Positions 1 through 7,517 of a DNA stretch of 10,675 nucleotides are shown here, piece by piece. Position numbers and translations under genes: made by a program. The notes below the pieces were generated by a model, which did no database searches, was not told where the DNA came from, and worked only from the letters and a program-made list of their open reading frames with translations. The DNA is from an uncultured Collinsella sp. Its GTDB lineage: Bacteria > Actinomycetota > Coriobacteriia > Coriobacteriales > Coriobacteriaceae. The stretch covers positions 1-10,675 of the forward strand of contig USEK01000037.1 of assembly GCA_900553705.1 (NCBI GenBank), given 5' to 3'. The stretch's first letter is position 1, and each line of letters begins with the position of its first letter.

Positions 1-36
1 ACGTCTCGTGGGCTCGGAGATGTGTATAAGAGACAG
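1..36 (+). other. Nextera (Tn5) read-2 adapter, not genomic
   Basis: Positions 3-36 match the Illumina Nextera read-2 (i7-side) adapter and end in the 19-base Tn5 mosaic end AGATGTGTATAAGAGACAG at 18-36. Bases 1-2 are probably the last two bases of the i7 index. Genomic sequence begins at 37. Translating through the adapter in the rny frame gives an artefactual MYKRQ N-terminus. Confidence 0.98.
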
Positions 37-1017
37 ATCCAGTCCATCCAGCGTGTGGCTACCGAAACGGCAATCGAGAATTCGATTACAGTCTTCCATA
101 TCGAATCAGACGAGATCAAAGGCCGTATCATCGGTCGCGAGGGTCGCAACATCCGGACCTTCGAGCAGGTTTCCGGCGTCAACCTCGTGATCGACGACAC
201 GCCCGAGACCGTCGTTCTTTCGAGCTTCGACCCGGTCCGTCGTGAGACCGCCCGTGTCGCCCTCGAGAACCTCATCGCCGACGGCCGCATTCACCCTGCC
301 CGTATCGAGGAGATGTATCACAAGGCCGCCGACCTGGTTCAGCAGCGCGTGCGCGAGGCTGGCGAGCAGGCTGCCTTCGATACCGGCATCCACGATCTGC
401 ACCCCGAGATCGTCAAGACCCTTGGTGCCCTGCGCTACCGTACCTCGTTTGGTCAGAACGTGCTTCAGCATTCCCTCGAGGTCTCTGATCTGTGCGGCGT
501 GATGGCTTCCGAGCTTGGCCTGGACGTTGTGACCGCCAAGCGCGCCGGCCTGCTGCACGACCTGGGCAAGGCAATCGACCACGACGTCGAGGGCCCGCAT
601 GCCGTCATCGGCGCCGAGCTTGCCCGCCGTTATGGCGAGAAGCCCGTTATCGTCCACGCTATCGAGGCTCACCATGCCGATGTCGACCCCAATACGGTGC
701 TCGATGTCCTGGTACAGGCCGCCGATGCTGTCTCTGCCTCTCGCCCCGGTGCCCGTCGCGAGTCTGCCGAGAACTACATCAAGCGTCTTGAGAAGCTCGA
801 GGAGATCGCCAACTCTCATGACGGCGTCGAACGTACCTATGCCATGCAGGCCGGTCGCGAGGTCCACGTCATGGTCCAGCCGGACAAGATCTCCGATGCC
901 CAGTCCACGGTCCTGGCTCACGATATCGCCCATCAGATCGAGGAAGAGATGGAGTATCCCGGTCAGGTGCGCGTCGTCGTGATTCGCGAGAGCCGCGCTG
1001 TCGATATCGCTAAATAA
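37..1017 (+). CDS. rny: Ribonuclease Y, C-terminal part (5' end cut by adapter)
   Basis: This is RNase Y, the membrane-anchored endoribonuclease that starts mRNA decay in many Gram-positive bacteria. The 326 visible residues hold the KH RNA-binding domain (about 20-80, with the GREG loop at 33-36 inside GRIIGREGRNIR) and the metal-dependent HD domain. HD-domain residues visible are H145, the HD pair of HDLGKA (H174-D175), H212/H213 and D230. The family is usually about 520 residues, so the N-terminal membrane helix and long coiled coil are missing. They are lost to the library cut, not by mutation: the frame is open through the adapter to the window edge. The gene stops at TAA 1015-1017, one base before the next gene's ATG, which implies co-transcription. 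Identity is very secure; the true start is outside the window. Confidence 0.97.
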   Translation: MQSIQRVATETAIENSITVFHIESDEIKGRIIGREGRNIRTFEQVSGVNLVIDDTPETVVLSSFDPVRRETARVALENLIADGRIHPARIEEMYHKAADLVQQRVREAGEQAAFDTGIHDLHPEIVKTLGALRYRTSFGQNVLQHSLEVSDLCGVMASELGLDVVTAKRAGLLHDLGKAIDHDVEGPHAVIGAELARRYGEKPVIVHAIEAHHADVDPNTVLDVLVQAADAVSASRPGARRESAENYIKRLEKLEEIANSHDGVERTYAMQAGREVHVMVQPDKISDAQSTVLAHDIAHQIEEEMEYPGQVRVVVIRESRAVDIAK

Positions 1018-1018
1018 C

Positions 1019-2104
1019 ATGAGCGACGCGAACGAGCTCATCTCATTTATCGCGTCGATGTCGGGGGAGGGCAACCTTCGCGTCGAGGAGAACCTTGGCG
1101 AGGGGTATGTCCGCCTCCGCGTTTCGGAGGCCGAGCGGCGCCAGGCAAAGCACGACATTCAGCATGTCGAGGATATCGTCATCGAAATGCTCCGTAATGC
1201 TCGCGATGCCGGCGCCGACAAGGTCTATCTCGCCACGACCAAGGAAGACGGCGTCCGCACGCTTGTCTTTCTGGATAACGGTTCGGGCGTTCCGCAGGAT
1301 ATGCAAGAGCGAATCTTTGATGCCCGCGTTACCTCCAAGCTCGAGAGCATGAAGATGGACCGTTGGGGCGTTCACGGTCGTGGCATGGCATTGTTTTCGA
1401 TTAAGCAGAACACCGACGAGGCCCGTGTGGTCACGTCCGGCGTCGATCTTGGTTCAGCCTTCAAGGTGAGCGTTGCGGCCGACCGCCTCAGTGAGCGTGC
1501 CGATCAGTCCAGCTGGCCCCAGGCCGTCAAGGATGAGGACGGACGTTATGTCTGCGCTCGCGGTCCACATAATATTATTCGCGCTGCTTGTGAGTTTGCG
1601 CTCGAGGAGTTGCGTGGTTGCGATGTCTATCTCGGTTCTCCGTCTGAGATTGCCGCGACCCTTTATGCTCAGGCGTCAAGTCGGCTCGATACGTCTCGTC
1701 TCCTGTTCATTGATGACGAGAGGGAGCTTCCGGTTGTCGATCGTTTAGGCCTTGCTTCTGATGCCGAGGACTTTATCCGTATTTGTTCGGGTTTGGGTCT
1801 TGAGATGTCCGAGCGCACGGCCCATCGCATTTTGGCAGGGCAGATTAAGCCCGTTCGCGGTGTGACCGCGCGTCTGCTGCGCGAGCGTGATTCGTCCTCG
1901 CATGCGCCGGCTCCTGTCGATCTCGCGAAGGATCGTCGCGGGCTACGTATTGCCAAGGATGACATGGCACAGTTTTCGCGCGCTGTGGAACGCGACTTTA
2001 ATGACCTTGCCGCCCGGTACTATCTCAACCTTTGCGGCGACCCAAAGATCCGTGTTTCGCGTGATCGAATCACCGTGACCTTTGATCTTGCCAAAGAGGA
2101 ATAG
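1019..2104 (+). CDS. GHKL-fold ATP-binding protein of unknown role
   Basis: The 361-residue protein has a Bergerat (GHKL) ATP-binding fold in its N-terminal 150 residues. The N-box is E56-N60 (EMLRNARDAGA), the G1 box is DNGSG at 86-90, the glycine-rich lid is GVHGRGMA at 117-124, and a GSAFKV strand follows at 145-150. The stretch RIFDARVTSK (98-107) resembles the F-box of histidine kinases and also the TSK of MutL. I see no phosphoacceptor His domain, receiver, sensor or membrane segment, so a classical sensor kinase is unlikely. The C-terminal half (about 160-361) is not recognised; residues 263-290 look helical and might form a helix-turn-helix. Its ATG follows the rny stop by one base with no clear Shine-Dalgarno, suggesting coupled translation. 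ATP binding is well supported by the motifs. The cellular function is unknown, although the position beside rny suggests RNA metabolism or envelope-linked regulation. Confidence 0.85.
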   Translation: MSDANELISFIASMSGEGNLRVEENLGEGYVRLRVSEAERRQAKHDIQHVEDIVIEMLRNARDAGADKVYLATTKEDGVRTLVFLDNGSGVPQDMQERIFDARVTSKLESMKMDRWGVHGRGMALFSIKQNTDEARVVTSGVDLGSAFKVSVAADRLSERADQSSWPQAVKDEDGRYVCARGPHNIIRAACEFALEELRGCDVYLGSPSEIAATLYAQASSRLDTSRLLFIDDERELPVVDRLGLASDAEDFIRICSGLGLEMSERTAHRILAGQIKPVRGVTARLLRERDSSSHAPAPVDLAKDRRGLRIAKDDMAQFSRAVERDFNDLAARYYLNLCGDPKIRVSRDRITVTFDLAKEE

Positions 2105-2110
2105 TGCCTT

Positions 2111-2128
2111 TACCGAGTCCACTCGGTA
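2111..2128. repeat. Short inverted repeat upstream of spoVS
   Basis: TACCGAG (2111-2117) and CTCGGTA (2122-2128) form a perfect 7-bp stem around a TCCA tetraloop in the 74-base gap between the GHKL gene and spoVS. No run of T follows, so it is not a standard intrinsic terminator. The gap beyond it is A+T-rich (2130-2164) and could hold a promoter, but I could not identify a convincing -35/-10 pair. It could be a processing site or a protein-binding site. Confidence 0.45.
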
Positions 2129-2178
2129 CGATACAGTTATTGCAGTTAAAACGTACTTTTAAATGCAGGAGTTTCTTC

Positions 2179-2496
2179 ATGGATTGCCTGAAGGTATCAA
2201 GCAAATCATCGCCCGCGTCCGTTGCCGGCGCCATCGCCGGCATGGTCAAGGATGGTGTACCCGTCAACATCCAGTGTGTCGGCGCCGGTGCCGTCAACCA
2301 GGCCATTAAGGCCGTTGCTATCGCGCGCGGTTTTTTGATTCCAACCGGTTTTGATATTTCCTGCGCGCCCGTGTTCTCCGACATCCTCATTAACGGGGAG
2401 TCGCGCACGGCCATCCGCCTTTCTATCTACGTTCACCAGATCAATCGAGCTGCTATGGATAACGTCGTCATGGATGATGTTAAGCCTGTGGCATAG
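2179..2496 (+). CDS. spoVS: Stage V sporulation protein S (SpoVS) family protein
   Basis: The 105-residue protein matches SpoVS, a small Alba-like-fold protein first known for its effect on septation and spore coat assembly in Bacillus, but widespread in bacteria that do not sporulate. Conserved stretches are LKVSSKSSPASVAGAIAG (4-21), GAGAVNQAIKAVAIARGF (35-52) and the ESRTAIRL segment (74-81). The start is ATG 2179: a clear AGGAG at 2167-2171 lies 7 bases upstream, and family homology begins exactly here. A longer reading from GTG 2104 would add 25 unrelated residues. The protein continues about 17 residues past the usual end of the family, with an acidic tail. It sits between the GHKL ATPase and miaB, an order that places it next to rny as in many Firmicutes. 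A nucleic-acid-binding or regulatory role is plausible but unproven. Confidence 0.92.
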   Translation: MDCLKVSSKSSPASVAGAIAGMVKDGVPVNIQCVGAGAVNQAIKAVAIARGFLIPTGFDISCAPVFSDILINGESRTAIRLSIYVHQINRAAMDNVVMDDVKPVA

Positions 2497-2541
2497 CTTC
2501 TGCTTGCCTTGTTTCGCTCCCCATCGTTAGGACTTATGCAC

Positions 2542-3912
2542 ATGGACCAGCGTTTCGCACGCGATATTCTTGCCGGTAAAACCTACTTTATCCGCACCTT
2601 TGGCTGCCAGATGAATCAGCACGACTCCGAGCGTGTGAGCGGTCTGCTTGATTCGTATGGCTGCCTCATGGCGCTCGATCCCGCGCATGCCGATATCGTT
2701 GTCTTCATGACGTGCTGCGTGCGCGAGGCCGCCGATACTCGCCTGTACGGTCAGTGCAATTCCTGCAAAAGCCTGCCGTCTTCGCCTTCGGGCAAGCGCG
2801 TGGTTGCCGTTGGCGGTTGCATCGCGCAGCGCGATGGCGAGGGCCTGCTCACCAACGTCGATAACGTCAATGTCATCTTTGGCACGCATTCCATCGCGCA
2901 TGTGGCCGAGCTCATTGCCGAGGCGTTCCTTGATGGCAAGCGTCATATCCGTACCAATGAGCATGAGGATACGGATGCCATGAGCATGCCGTGGCATCGC
3001 GAGACCCAGTATCACGCCTGGGTGCCCATCATGACGGGCTGCAATAATTTCTGCACCTATTGCATCGTGCCGTACGTGCGTGGTCGCGAAAAGAGCCGCC
3101 CCTTCGAGGAGATTGTCGACGAGGTGACCGGTTTGGTACGCCAGGGCGTGCGTGAGATTACGCTGTTGGGCCAAAACGTTAACTCATATGGTCGCGATCT
3201 GTTTGGCAAGCCGCGTTTTGCCGATTTGCTGCGTGCCGTGGGCGATACGGGCGTGGAGCGCATCTTCTTTACGTCTTCGCATCCCAAGGATCTGCTGCCC
3301 GAGACCATCGACGCCATGGCCGAGACGCCTGCCGTTATGCCGCAGCTTCACCTGGCCGTCCAGTCAGGTTCGACGCGGATCCTCAAAGAGATGAATCGCC
3401 GTTATACACGCGAGGACTATCTGGGCCTGGTCGATCGCATTCGCAACCGCATGCCCGATATCGCGCTCTCGACCGACATTATCGTTGGCTTCCCGGGCGA
3501 GACTGAAGAAGACTTTGAGCAGACGCTCTCGCTTGCCGAGACGGTCCGCTATGCTCAGGCCTATACCTTCATCTATTCCAAGCGTGCCGGTACCCCGGCC
3601 GCCGAGATTGACGATCCTACGCCGCATGAGGTTATTCTCGAGCGTTTCAACCGCCTGGTTAAGGTTATCGAGACCACGGCACACGAGTATAACCAGGGCG
3701 AGCTTCATACTTTGGTGCCGGCGCTCATTGAGGGAACGAGTAAAAAGAACGACGCGGTCCTGCTGGGCAAGAGTCCCAAGAATCAGACCGTGCATGCGCC
3801 TATCCCCGAGGGGTACAGTATCGATCAGCTTGTTGGCAAGATCGTTGATGTTGACGTTGACATTGCCAAGACCTGGTATTTGTCCGGCTCCGTTGTGGGC
3901 GAGCCGCGCTAA
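2542..3912 (+). CDS. miaB: tRNA-2-methylthio-N6-dimethylallyladenosine synthase MiaB
   Basis: MiaB is a radical-SAM methylthiotransferase that adds a methylthio group to i6A at position 37 of tRNAs reading UNN codons. From ATG 2542 it has 456 residues, the usual length. The N-terminal auxiliary-cluster domain holds C22 (FGCQMN), C58 (TCCVRE) and C93 (GGCIAQ). The radical-SAM cluster cysteines are C167, C171 and C174 (GCNNFCTYC), followed by IVPYVRGREKSR. A C-terminal TRAM-like region ends the protein. The start is a choice: ATG 2536 is also in frame, but AGGA at 2529-2532 is spaced well (9 bases) only for 2542, and a TTG at 2509 lacks a site. Oddities are MTC in place of the common NTC before C58 and an extra CxxC (C72, C75). 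Its stop overlaps the miaA ATG by one base, so the two enzymes of the same modification are made together. Confidence 0.96.
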   Translation: MDQRFARDILAGKTYFIRTFGCQMNQHDSERVSGLLDSYGCLMALDPAHADIVVFMTCCVREAADTRLYGQCNSCKSLPSSPSGKRVVAVGGCIAQRDGEGLLTNVDNVNVIFGTHSIAHVAELIAEAFLDGKRHIRTNEHEDTDAMSMPWHRETQYHAWVPIMTGCNNFCTYCIVPYVRGREKSRPFEEIVDEVTGLVRQGVREITLLGQNVNSYGRDLFGKPRFADLLRAVGDTGVERIFFTSSHPKDLLPETIDAMAETPAVMPQLHLAVQSGSTRILKEMNRRYTREDYLGLVDRIRNRMPDIALSTDIIVGFPGETEEDFEQTLSLAETVRYAQAYTFIYSKRAGTPAAEIDDPTPHEVILERFNRLVKVIETTAHEYNQGELHTLVPALIEGTSKKNDAVLLGKSPKNQTVHAPIPEGYSIDQLVGKIVDVDVDIAKTWYLSGSVVGEPR

Positions 3913-4850
3913 TGATTGCTCCCGGGGCAGGTCTTTCCGCCGTTGCGATCGTTGGTCCGACGGCGGTAGGTAAGAGTGATGTTGCCGACCGTTTGGCCGC
4001 TCGTCTTTCGTCCGAAGTGCTGTCGTGTGATGCGATGCAAATCTATCGCGGCATGGACATCGGTACCGCAAAGATGGCGCCCGATGAGTGCACGGCGCCG
4101 CTGCGTCTCGTTGACATTGTAGAGCCGGGTGTGGCATATTCTGCTGCGCTTTATCAGGCTGACGCTCGCGCGCATGTTGAACGTCTCCTTGGTTTGGGTT
4201 GCCTGCCGGTTTTTTGTGGAGGTACGGGGCTGTATCTCAAGGCCGCCCTTGATGAGATGGACTTTCCCTCGGGTGAACTTGAGGACGATCGTCGTGTGGG
4301 CTATCAGGAGCTTGCCGAGCGTATTGGCGAGGAAGAACTGCATGCCCTGCTTGCCGAGCGTGATCCCGAGTCCGCTGCGGTCATCCACCCCCATAATGTT
4401 CGCCGCGTGATTCGCGCGCTCGAAATGCACGATGATGGCGTCTCCTATGCGCAGCAAAAGTCGCAGTTTAGTGTTCCGCGCGAGCATTATCACGCTCTGT
4501 GGTTTGGTCTGACGCGTAATCGCGAGGTGCTCTACGAGCGCATTAACCTGCGTGTCGATCTGATGTTTGAGCAGGGTCTTGTCGATGAGGTCCGCGGTCT
4601 TATGGACCAGGGGCTGGGAGATGCCCTGACGTCGATGCAGGCAATTGGCTATAAAGAGATCATCGATGCTTTCAATGGTGTGATGAGCATGGATGAGGCT
4701 CGCGAACTCATTAAGATGCGTTCGCGTCGTTATGCCAAGCGTCAGCTTTCGTGGTTTAAGCGCGATGACCGTATCGTGTGGTTTGATATGGATAAATTTA
4801 CGATCGATGAGGTCGTTGAGGATATCCTGCATCGTATTGAGGCTGCCTAA
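3912..4850 (+). CDS. miaA: tRNA dimethylallyltransferase MiaA
   Basis: MiaA transfers a dimethylallyl group to N6 of A37 in tRNAs, making the i6A that MiaB then methylthiolates. The 312-residue length is normal. Visible motifs are the P-loop GPTAVGKS (15-22), SCDAMQIYRGMDIGTAK (38-54, with D40 at the site of the conserved Asp), GGTGLYLKA (103-111), QAIGYKEI (243-250) and the basic RRYAKRQLSWFKRD (272-285). The start is set by TAATG: the miaB stop ends on the A of the ATG at 3912, typical of termination-reinitiation coupling. The 3' end overlaps hflX in the same way. In many bacteria mutS and mutL lie between miaB and miaA. They are absent here, as expected for Actinomycetota. Confidence 0.97.
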   Translation: MIAPGAGLSAVAIVGPTAVGKSDVADRLAARLSSEVLSCDAMQIYRGMDIGTAKMAPDECTAPLRLVDIVEPGVAYSAALYQADARAHVERLLGLGCLPVFCGGTGLYLKAALDEMDFPSGELEDDRRVGYQELAERIGEEELHALLAERDPESAAVIHPHNVRRVIRALEMHDDGVSYAQQKSQFSVPREHYHALWFGLTRNREVLYERINLRVDLMFEQGLVDEVRGLMDQGLGDALTSMQAIGYKEIIDAFNGVMSMDEARELIKMRSRRYAKRQLSWFKRDDRIVWFDMDKFTIDEVVEDILHRIEAA

Positions 4851-6139
4851 TGGCCCGTTTTCCTCTTGTTCCCACGGCACCCGAGCCCGAGCGTGCCATT
4901 TTGGTTGGTGTTGAATGGCGCGACAATGCATGGCCGCTCGATCGCTCGCTTGATGAGCTGGAGCGTCTTGCCCACACGGCTGGTGCCCAGTGCGTGGAAC
5001 GCTTATCGCAGCGTTTGGTAAAGCCGTATCCTAAATCGTTTATCGGTTCCGGTAAGGTTGAAGAGCTGTGCGGCCTGGTACATCGCATGGATGCCGATGT
5101 CGTTATTTTTGACGACGACCTGACGCCCTCGCAGCAATCCTATTTGGAGAAAGCCGTGGGCGAGCCGGTAAAGATTATCGATCGTACTGCACTGATCTTG
5201 GATATCTTTGGCCTTCATGCTCAGACGCGTGAGGGACGCCTACAGATACAGCTGGCACAGCTTCAATATCTGTTGCCTCGTCTGCGTGGCATGTGGAGTC
5301 ATCTTGCCAAAGAACAGACGCGCGGCGGCATCGGCTCACGCTTTGGTCAGGGCGAAAGTCAGCTCGAGGTCGACCGTCGCCTCATTCGTAATAAGATCGC
5401 TGCGCTTCGTCGTGAGCTCAAGCAGGTTGAACAGCGTCGCGATGTTCAATCCAAGAACCGCATTGAGTCACCGGCGTTTCGCGTCGCGTTAGCCGGTTAT
5501 ACCAATGCCGGTAAATCGACGTTGCTCAATCGTCTGACCGGCTCTACGGTACTTTCGCAGGACAAGTTGTTTGCTACGCTCGACCCGACGACGCGTTCGT
5601 ATCGCCTGCCTGGCGGTCGCGGCATGACGATTACCGATACCGTCGGCTTTATTCAAAAGCTGCCGCATGGTCTGGTCGATGCCTTTAAATCGACACTGTC
5701 CGAGGTGTTGGGTGCCGATCTAATTCTCAAAGTCGTAGATGCGTCTGACGAGGACTATGAGCGGCAGCTGGAGGCTGTCGACCGCGTGCTTGATGAGATC
5801 GGCGCCGGAGAGCGTTTAACGCTGACCGTATTCAATAAAATCGATCTTCTCGATAGCGTCGATCGATTGAGTTTCCGTCGTCGTTATCCGGAAGCTGTTC
5901 TGTTCTCGGCCCAAACGGGCGAGGGGCTCGACGATCTCGTCGATCGCATTGCTCGTGAGGCAGCTGCCACTGATGTGCTGCTTTCTGCCGACATTCCATA
6001 TCGCGAAGGTGCGCTCATCACGCTCGTGCATGAGCAGGGGACCCTTTTACACGAGGAATATCTTGAGGATGGCGTTCGTATTGTGGCGAAACTGCCGGCT
6101 CGTATTGCACCTCGGCTTGAGCGTTATCGCACCGAGTAG
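4850..6139 (+). CDS. hflX: GTPase HflX
   Basis: HflX is a ribosome-associated GTPase that splits stalled or heat-damaged ribosomes and also influences ribosome assembly. The protein is 429 residues. The N-terminal HflX domain includes FIGSGKVEEL (64-73) and the glycine-rich GGIGSRFGQGESQLEVDRR (159-177). A coiled linker (178-200) leads to the GTPase domain, whose motifs are all intact: G1 GYTNAGKST (216-224), G2 region TLDPTTR (243-249), G3 DTVGFI (263-268), G4 NKID (329-332) and G5 SAQTGEG (353-359). It starts in a one-base TAATG overlap with miaA. It is the last gene of the plus-strand run and ends inside the convergent membrane acyltransferase gene by 16 bp, leaving no room for a private terminator. 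Confidence 0.97.
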   Translation: MARFPLVPTAPEPERAILVGVEWRDNAWPLDRSLDELERLAHTAGAQCVERLSQRLVKPYPKSFIGSGKVEELCGLVHRMDADVVIFDDDLTPSQQSYLEKAVGEPVKIIDRTALILDIFGLHAQTREGRLQIQLAQLQYLLPRLRGMWSHLAKEQTRGGIGSRFGQGESQLEVDRRLIRNKIAALRRELKQVEQRRDVQSKNRIESPAFRVALAGYTNAGKSTLLNRLTGSTVLSQDKLFATLDPTTRSYRLPGGRGMTITDTVGFIQKLPHGLVDAFKSTLSEVLGADLILKVVDASDEDYERQLEAVDRVLDEIGAGERLTLTVFNKIDLLDSVDRLSFRRRYPEAVLFSAQTGEGLDDLVDRIAREAAATDVLLSADIPYREGALITLVHEQGTLLHEEYLEDGVRIVAKLPARIAPRLERYRTE

Positions 6140-6828
6140 GCGAGCTCCAAAATGCCCAGTATGATGGGCTGATGCAGCAGATAAAAGGGGAGTGCATGAC
6201 GTCCAAGGCTGGTGAGCGCCGGGATGGGATTGGCGTAGACCCAGCTTGGTGCGGGATGTTCACATCTTTGAGCGGTACGCGCAGTAAAGTATCCTGTGAG
6301 GTACATGAATATGAACGGGATGATTGGATAATAGTCGCCTGAAACAAACCGGGGGCCGGGAAATCCTAGCCACGCCAAATAGGGGAATGAATAGGTCGAT
6401 TTCGGGATGCCCCATGTCGCCACGAAGAGAGCGAGGCATATCGCGATGCCCCATGTGCTGGGCACTTTCTTAAGCATCGGTCGTGCTACGGCTGCCACAG
6501 CGGTACACGCCGCCATGCAATAAATGATGCCAAAGTTCACTGAATCGTCGACCGATACGAGCGTTGTTGCGATCCAGACGACCAAAGCTGCGGCAGCGTA
6601 CTTGGACGCTCGTTTAGCATTGTTGCGTGAGAGCGTGCACATCCAACCTGCGATAAACAAAAATACCCAGCTGATGCTGGCGCGCCAGACGTCTTGAAAG
6701 ACAGTCTGGGTAAACCAGGGCATATCCCAACCGTACAGGTAGGCGAGATCGTAGCAAGCGTGAAAACCTGCCATTGAAATCATCGTAAACCCGCGGACGG
6801 TATCAAAGATGGTGATGCGTTTTTGCAT
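6124..6828 (-). CDS. DUF1624/HGSNAT-like integral membrane acyltransferase
   Basis: The 234-residue, strongly hydrophobic protein has about seven likely membrane segments, near 13-30, 50-66, 76-92, 97-115, 125-142, 166-183 and 205-228. The N-terminal pattern IFDTVRGFTMISMAGFHACYDL (D9, R12-G13, H23, D27) and the C-terminal LGRHALPFYLLHQPII (208-223) match the DUF1624 family, related to the heparan-alpha-glucosaminide N-acetyltransferase catalytic domain. Members are predicted to move acetyl or acyl groups across the membrane onto sugars; the substrate here is unknown. The ATG at 6828 overlaps the lexA stop by one base (TAATG) and has no Shine-Dalgarno of its own, so translation probably depends on lexA. 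Its 3' end overlaps hflX tail to tail. Family membership is fairly secure; the biochemical role is inferred only. Confidence 0.85.
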   Translation of the reverse strand: MQKRITIFDTVRGFTMISMAGFHACYDLAYLYGWDMPWFTQTVFQDVWRASISWVFLFIAGWMCTLSRNNAKRASKYAAAALVVWIATTLVSVDDSVNFGIIYCMAACTAVAAVARPMLKKVPSTWGIAICLALFVATWGIPKSTYSFPYLAWLGFPGPRFVSGDYYPIIPFIFMYLTGYFTARTAQRCEHPAPSWVYANPIPALTSLGRHALPFYLLHQPIILGILELAYSVR

Positions 6829-7472
6829 TACGAGAACCGGCGCATCAAGCCGACGACTTTGCCCAAGATAACGGGATTCGTTGCATAGATAGGCTCCATG
6901 GTGTCATTCTCGGGCTGCAGGCGTACGCGTCCCTGCTCCTTGTAGAACGTCTTGACGGTCGCTGAACCATCAATCATGGCCACGACAATTTCGCCGTTCA
7001 TGGCGCTCTTTTGTTCACGGACGATGATGTAATCGCCATTGAAGATGCCGACATTGATCATTGAGCTCCCATGCACCTCAAGGATAAAGGAACCCTGATC
7101 GGTGGCGATTTCGGTCGGGATAGTAAAAGTGTCTTCGATATTCTGCTCGGCCAGAATGGGAATCCCAGCCGCGACGCGACCAACGAGCGGTAGCGAGACC
7201 GTTCCGCGAGGTGCGGTGGGCTCGTCAGATTTAGAAATTGAGACAGAGGAACCGTCCTCGTTAAAGAGTTCCAGGGCGCGCGGTTTGGTGGCATCGCGCT
7301 TGAGTAGCCCGCGCGCCTCCAGGGCAGATAGATGGGCGTGCACGGTGCTGGGGGAGGAAAGTCCCACGGCAGAAGCCATCTCGCGCACGCTGGGCGGATA
7401 ACCCTTCTCCTGCTGATATTCCTTGATGAAGTCGTAAATTTGCTGCTGACGCTTGGTAATTTTGCGAGCCAT
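6828..7472 (-). CDS. lexA: LexA, SOS-response transcriptional repressor
   Basis: LexA represses DNA-damage genes and cleaves itself when stimulated by RecA-ssDNA filaments. The 214-residue protein begins MARKITKRQQQIYDFIKEY, typical of LexA, with a winged helix-turn-helix (about 1-65; recognition region SVREMASAVGLSSPSTVHAHL, 28-48). The cleavage site is A102-G103 (VGRVAAGIP). The catalytic dyad is S137 (VHGSSMINVG) and K174 (ATVKTF). The start at 7472 is chosen because GAGAGG lies 8 bases upstream and homology starts there; an in-frame extension to 7577 would run through the operator region. Three LexA-type boxes upstream imply autorepression, though I could not resolve lexA's own -35/-10. 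The divergent LysM gene followed by nrdR is the arrangement also known around lexA in mycobacteria. Confidence 0.97.
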   Translation of the reverse strand: MARKITKRQQQIYDFIKEYQQEKGYPPSVREMASAVGLSSPSTVHAHLSALEARGLLKRDATKPRALELFNEDGSSVSISKSDEPTAPRGTVSLPLVGRVAAGIPILAEQNIEDTFTIPTEIATDQGSFILEVHGSSMINVGIFNGDYIIVREQKSAMNGEIVVAMIDGSATVKTFYKEQGRVRLQPENDTMEPIYATNPVILGKVVGLMRRFS

Positions 7473-7495
7473 CAGGGCATCCTCTCTACCCATGT

Positions 7496-7509
7496 CAAAC
7501 AAATGTTCG
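7496..7509. promoter_or_regulatory. Candidate SOS (LexA) box 3, nearest lexA
   Basis: CAAACAAATGTTCG matches the Gram-positive/actinobacterial pattern CGAACnnnnGTTCG with one mismatch (A for G at the second base). It lies 23 bases upstream of the lexA ATG and exactly 28 bp from the next box, consistent with lexA autorepression. Confidence 0.7.
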
Positions 7510-7517
7510 AATTTTGC

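Noticed and set aside
22..36. Met start MYKRQ for the first gene, and the same at the start of the minus-strand glycosyltransferase
   Set aside because: These codons are Nextera adapter sequence, not genomic; both genes are truncated by the library cut.
106..1158. 350-residue open frame antisense to rny
   Set aside because: It is a shadow of a well-conserved gene in G+C-rich codons; its protein has no recognisable motif and no ribosome-binding site.
2104..2178. Upstream GTG extension of spoVS
   Set aside because: The 25 added residues have no family homology, and the clear AGGAG serves ATG 2179.
2527..4931. Long antisense open frames opposite miaB and miaA
   Set aside because: They lie wholly across genes with intact family motifs and mirror their codon bias; no independent evidence of coding.
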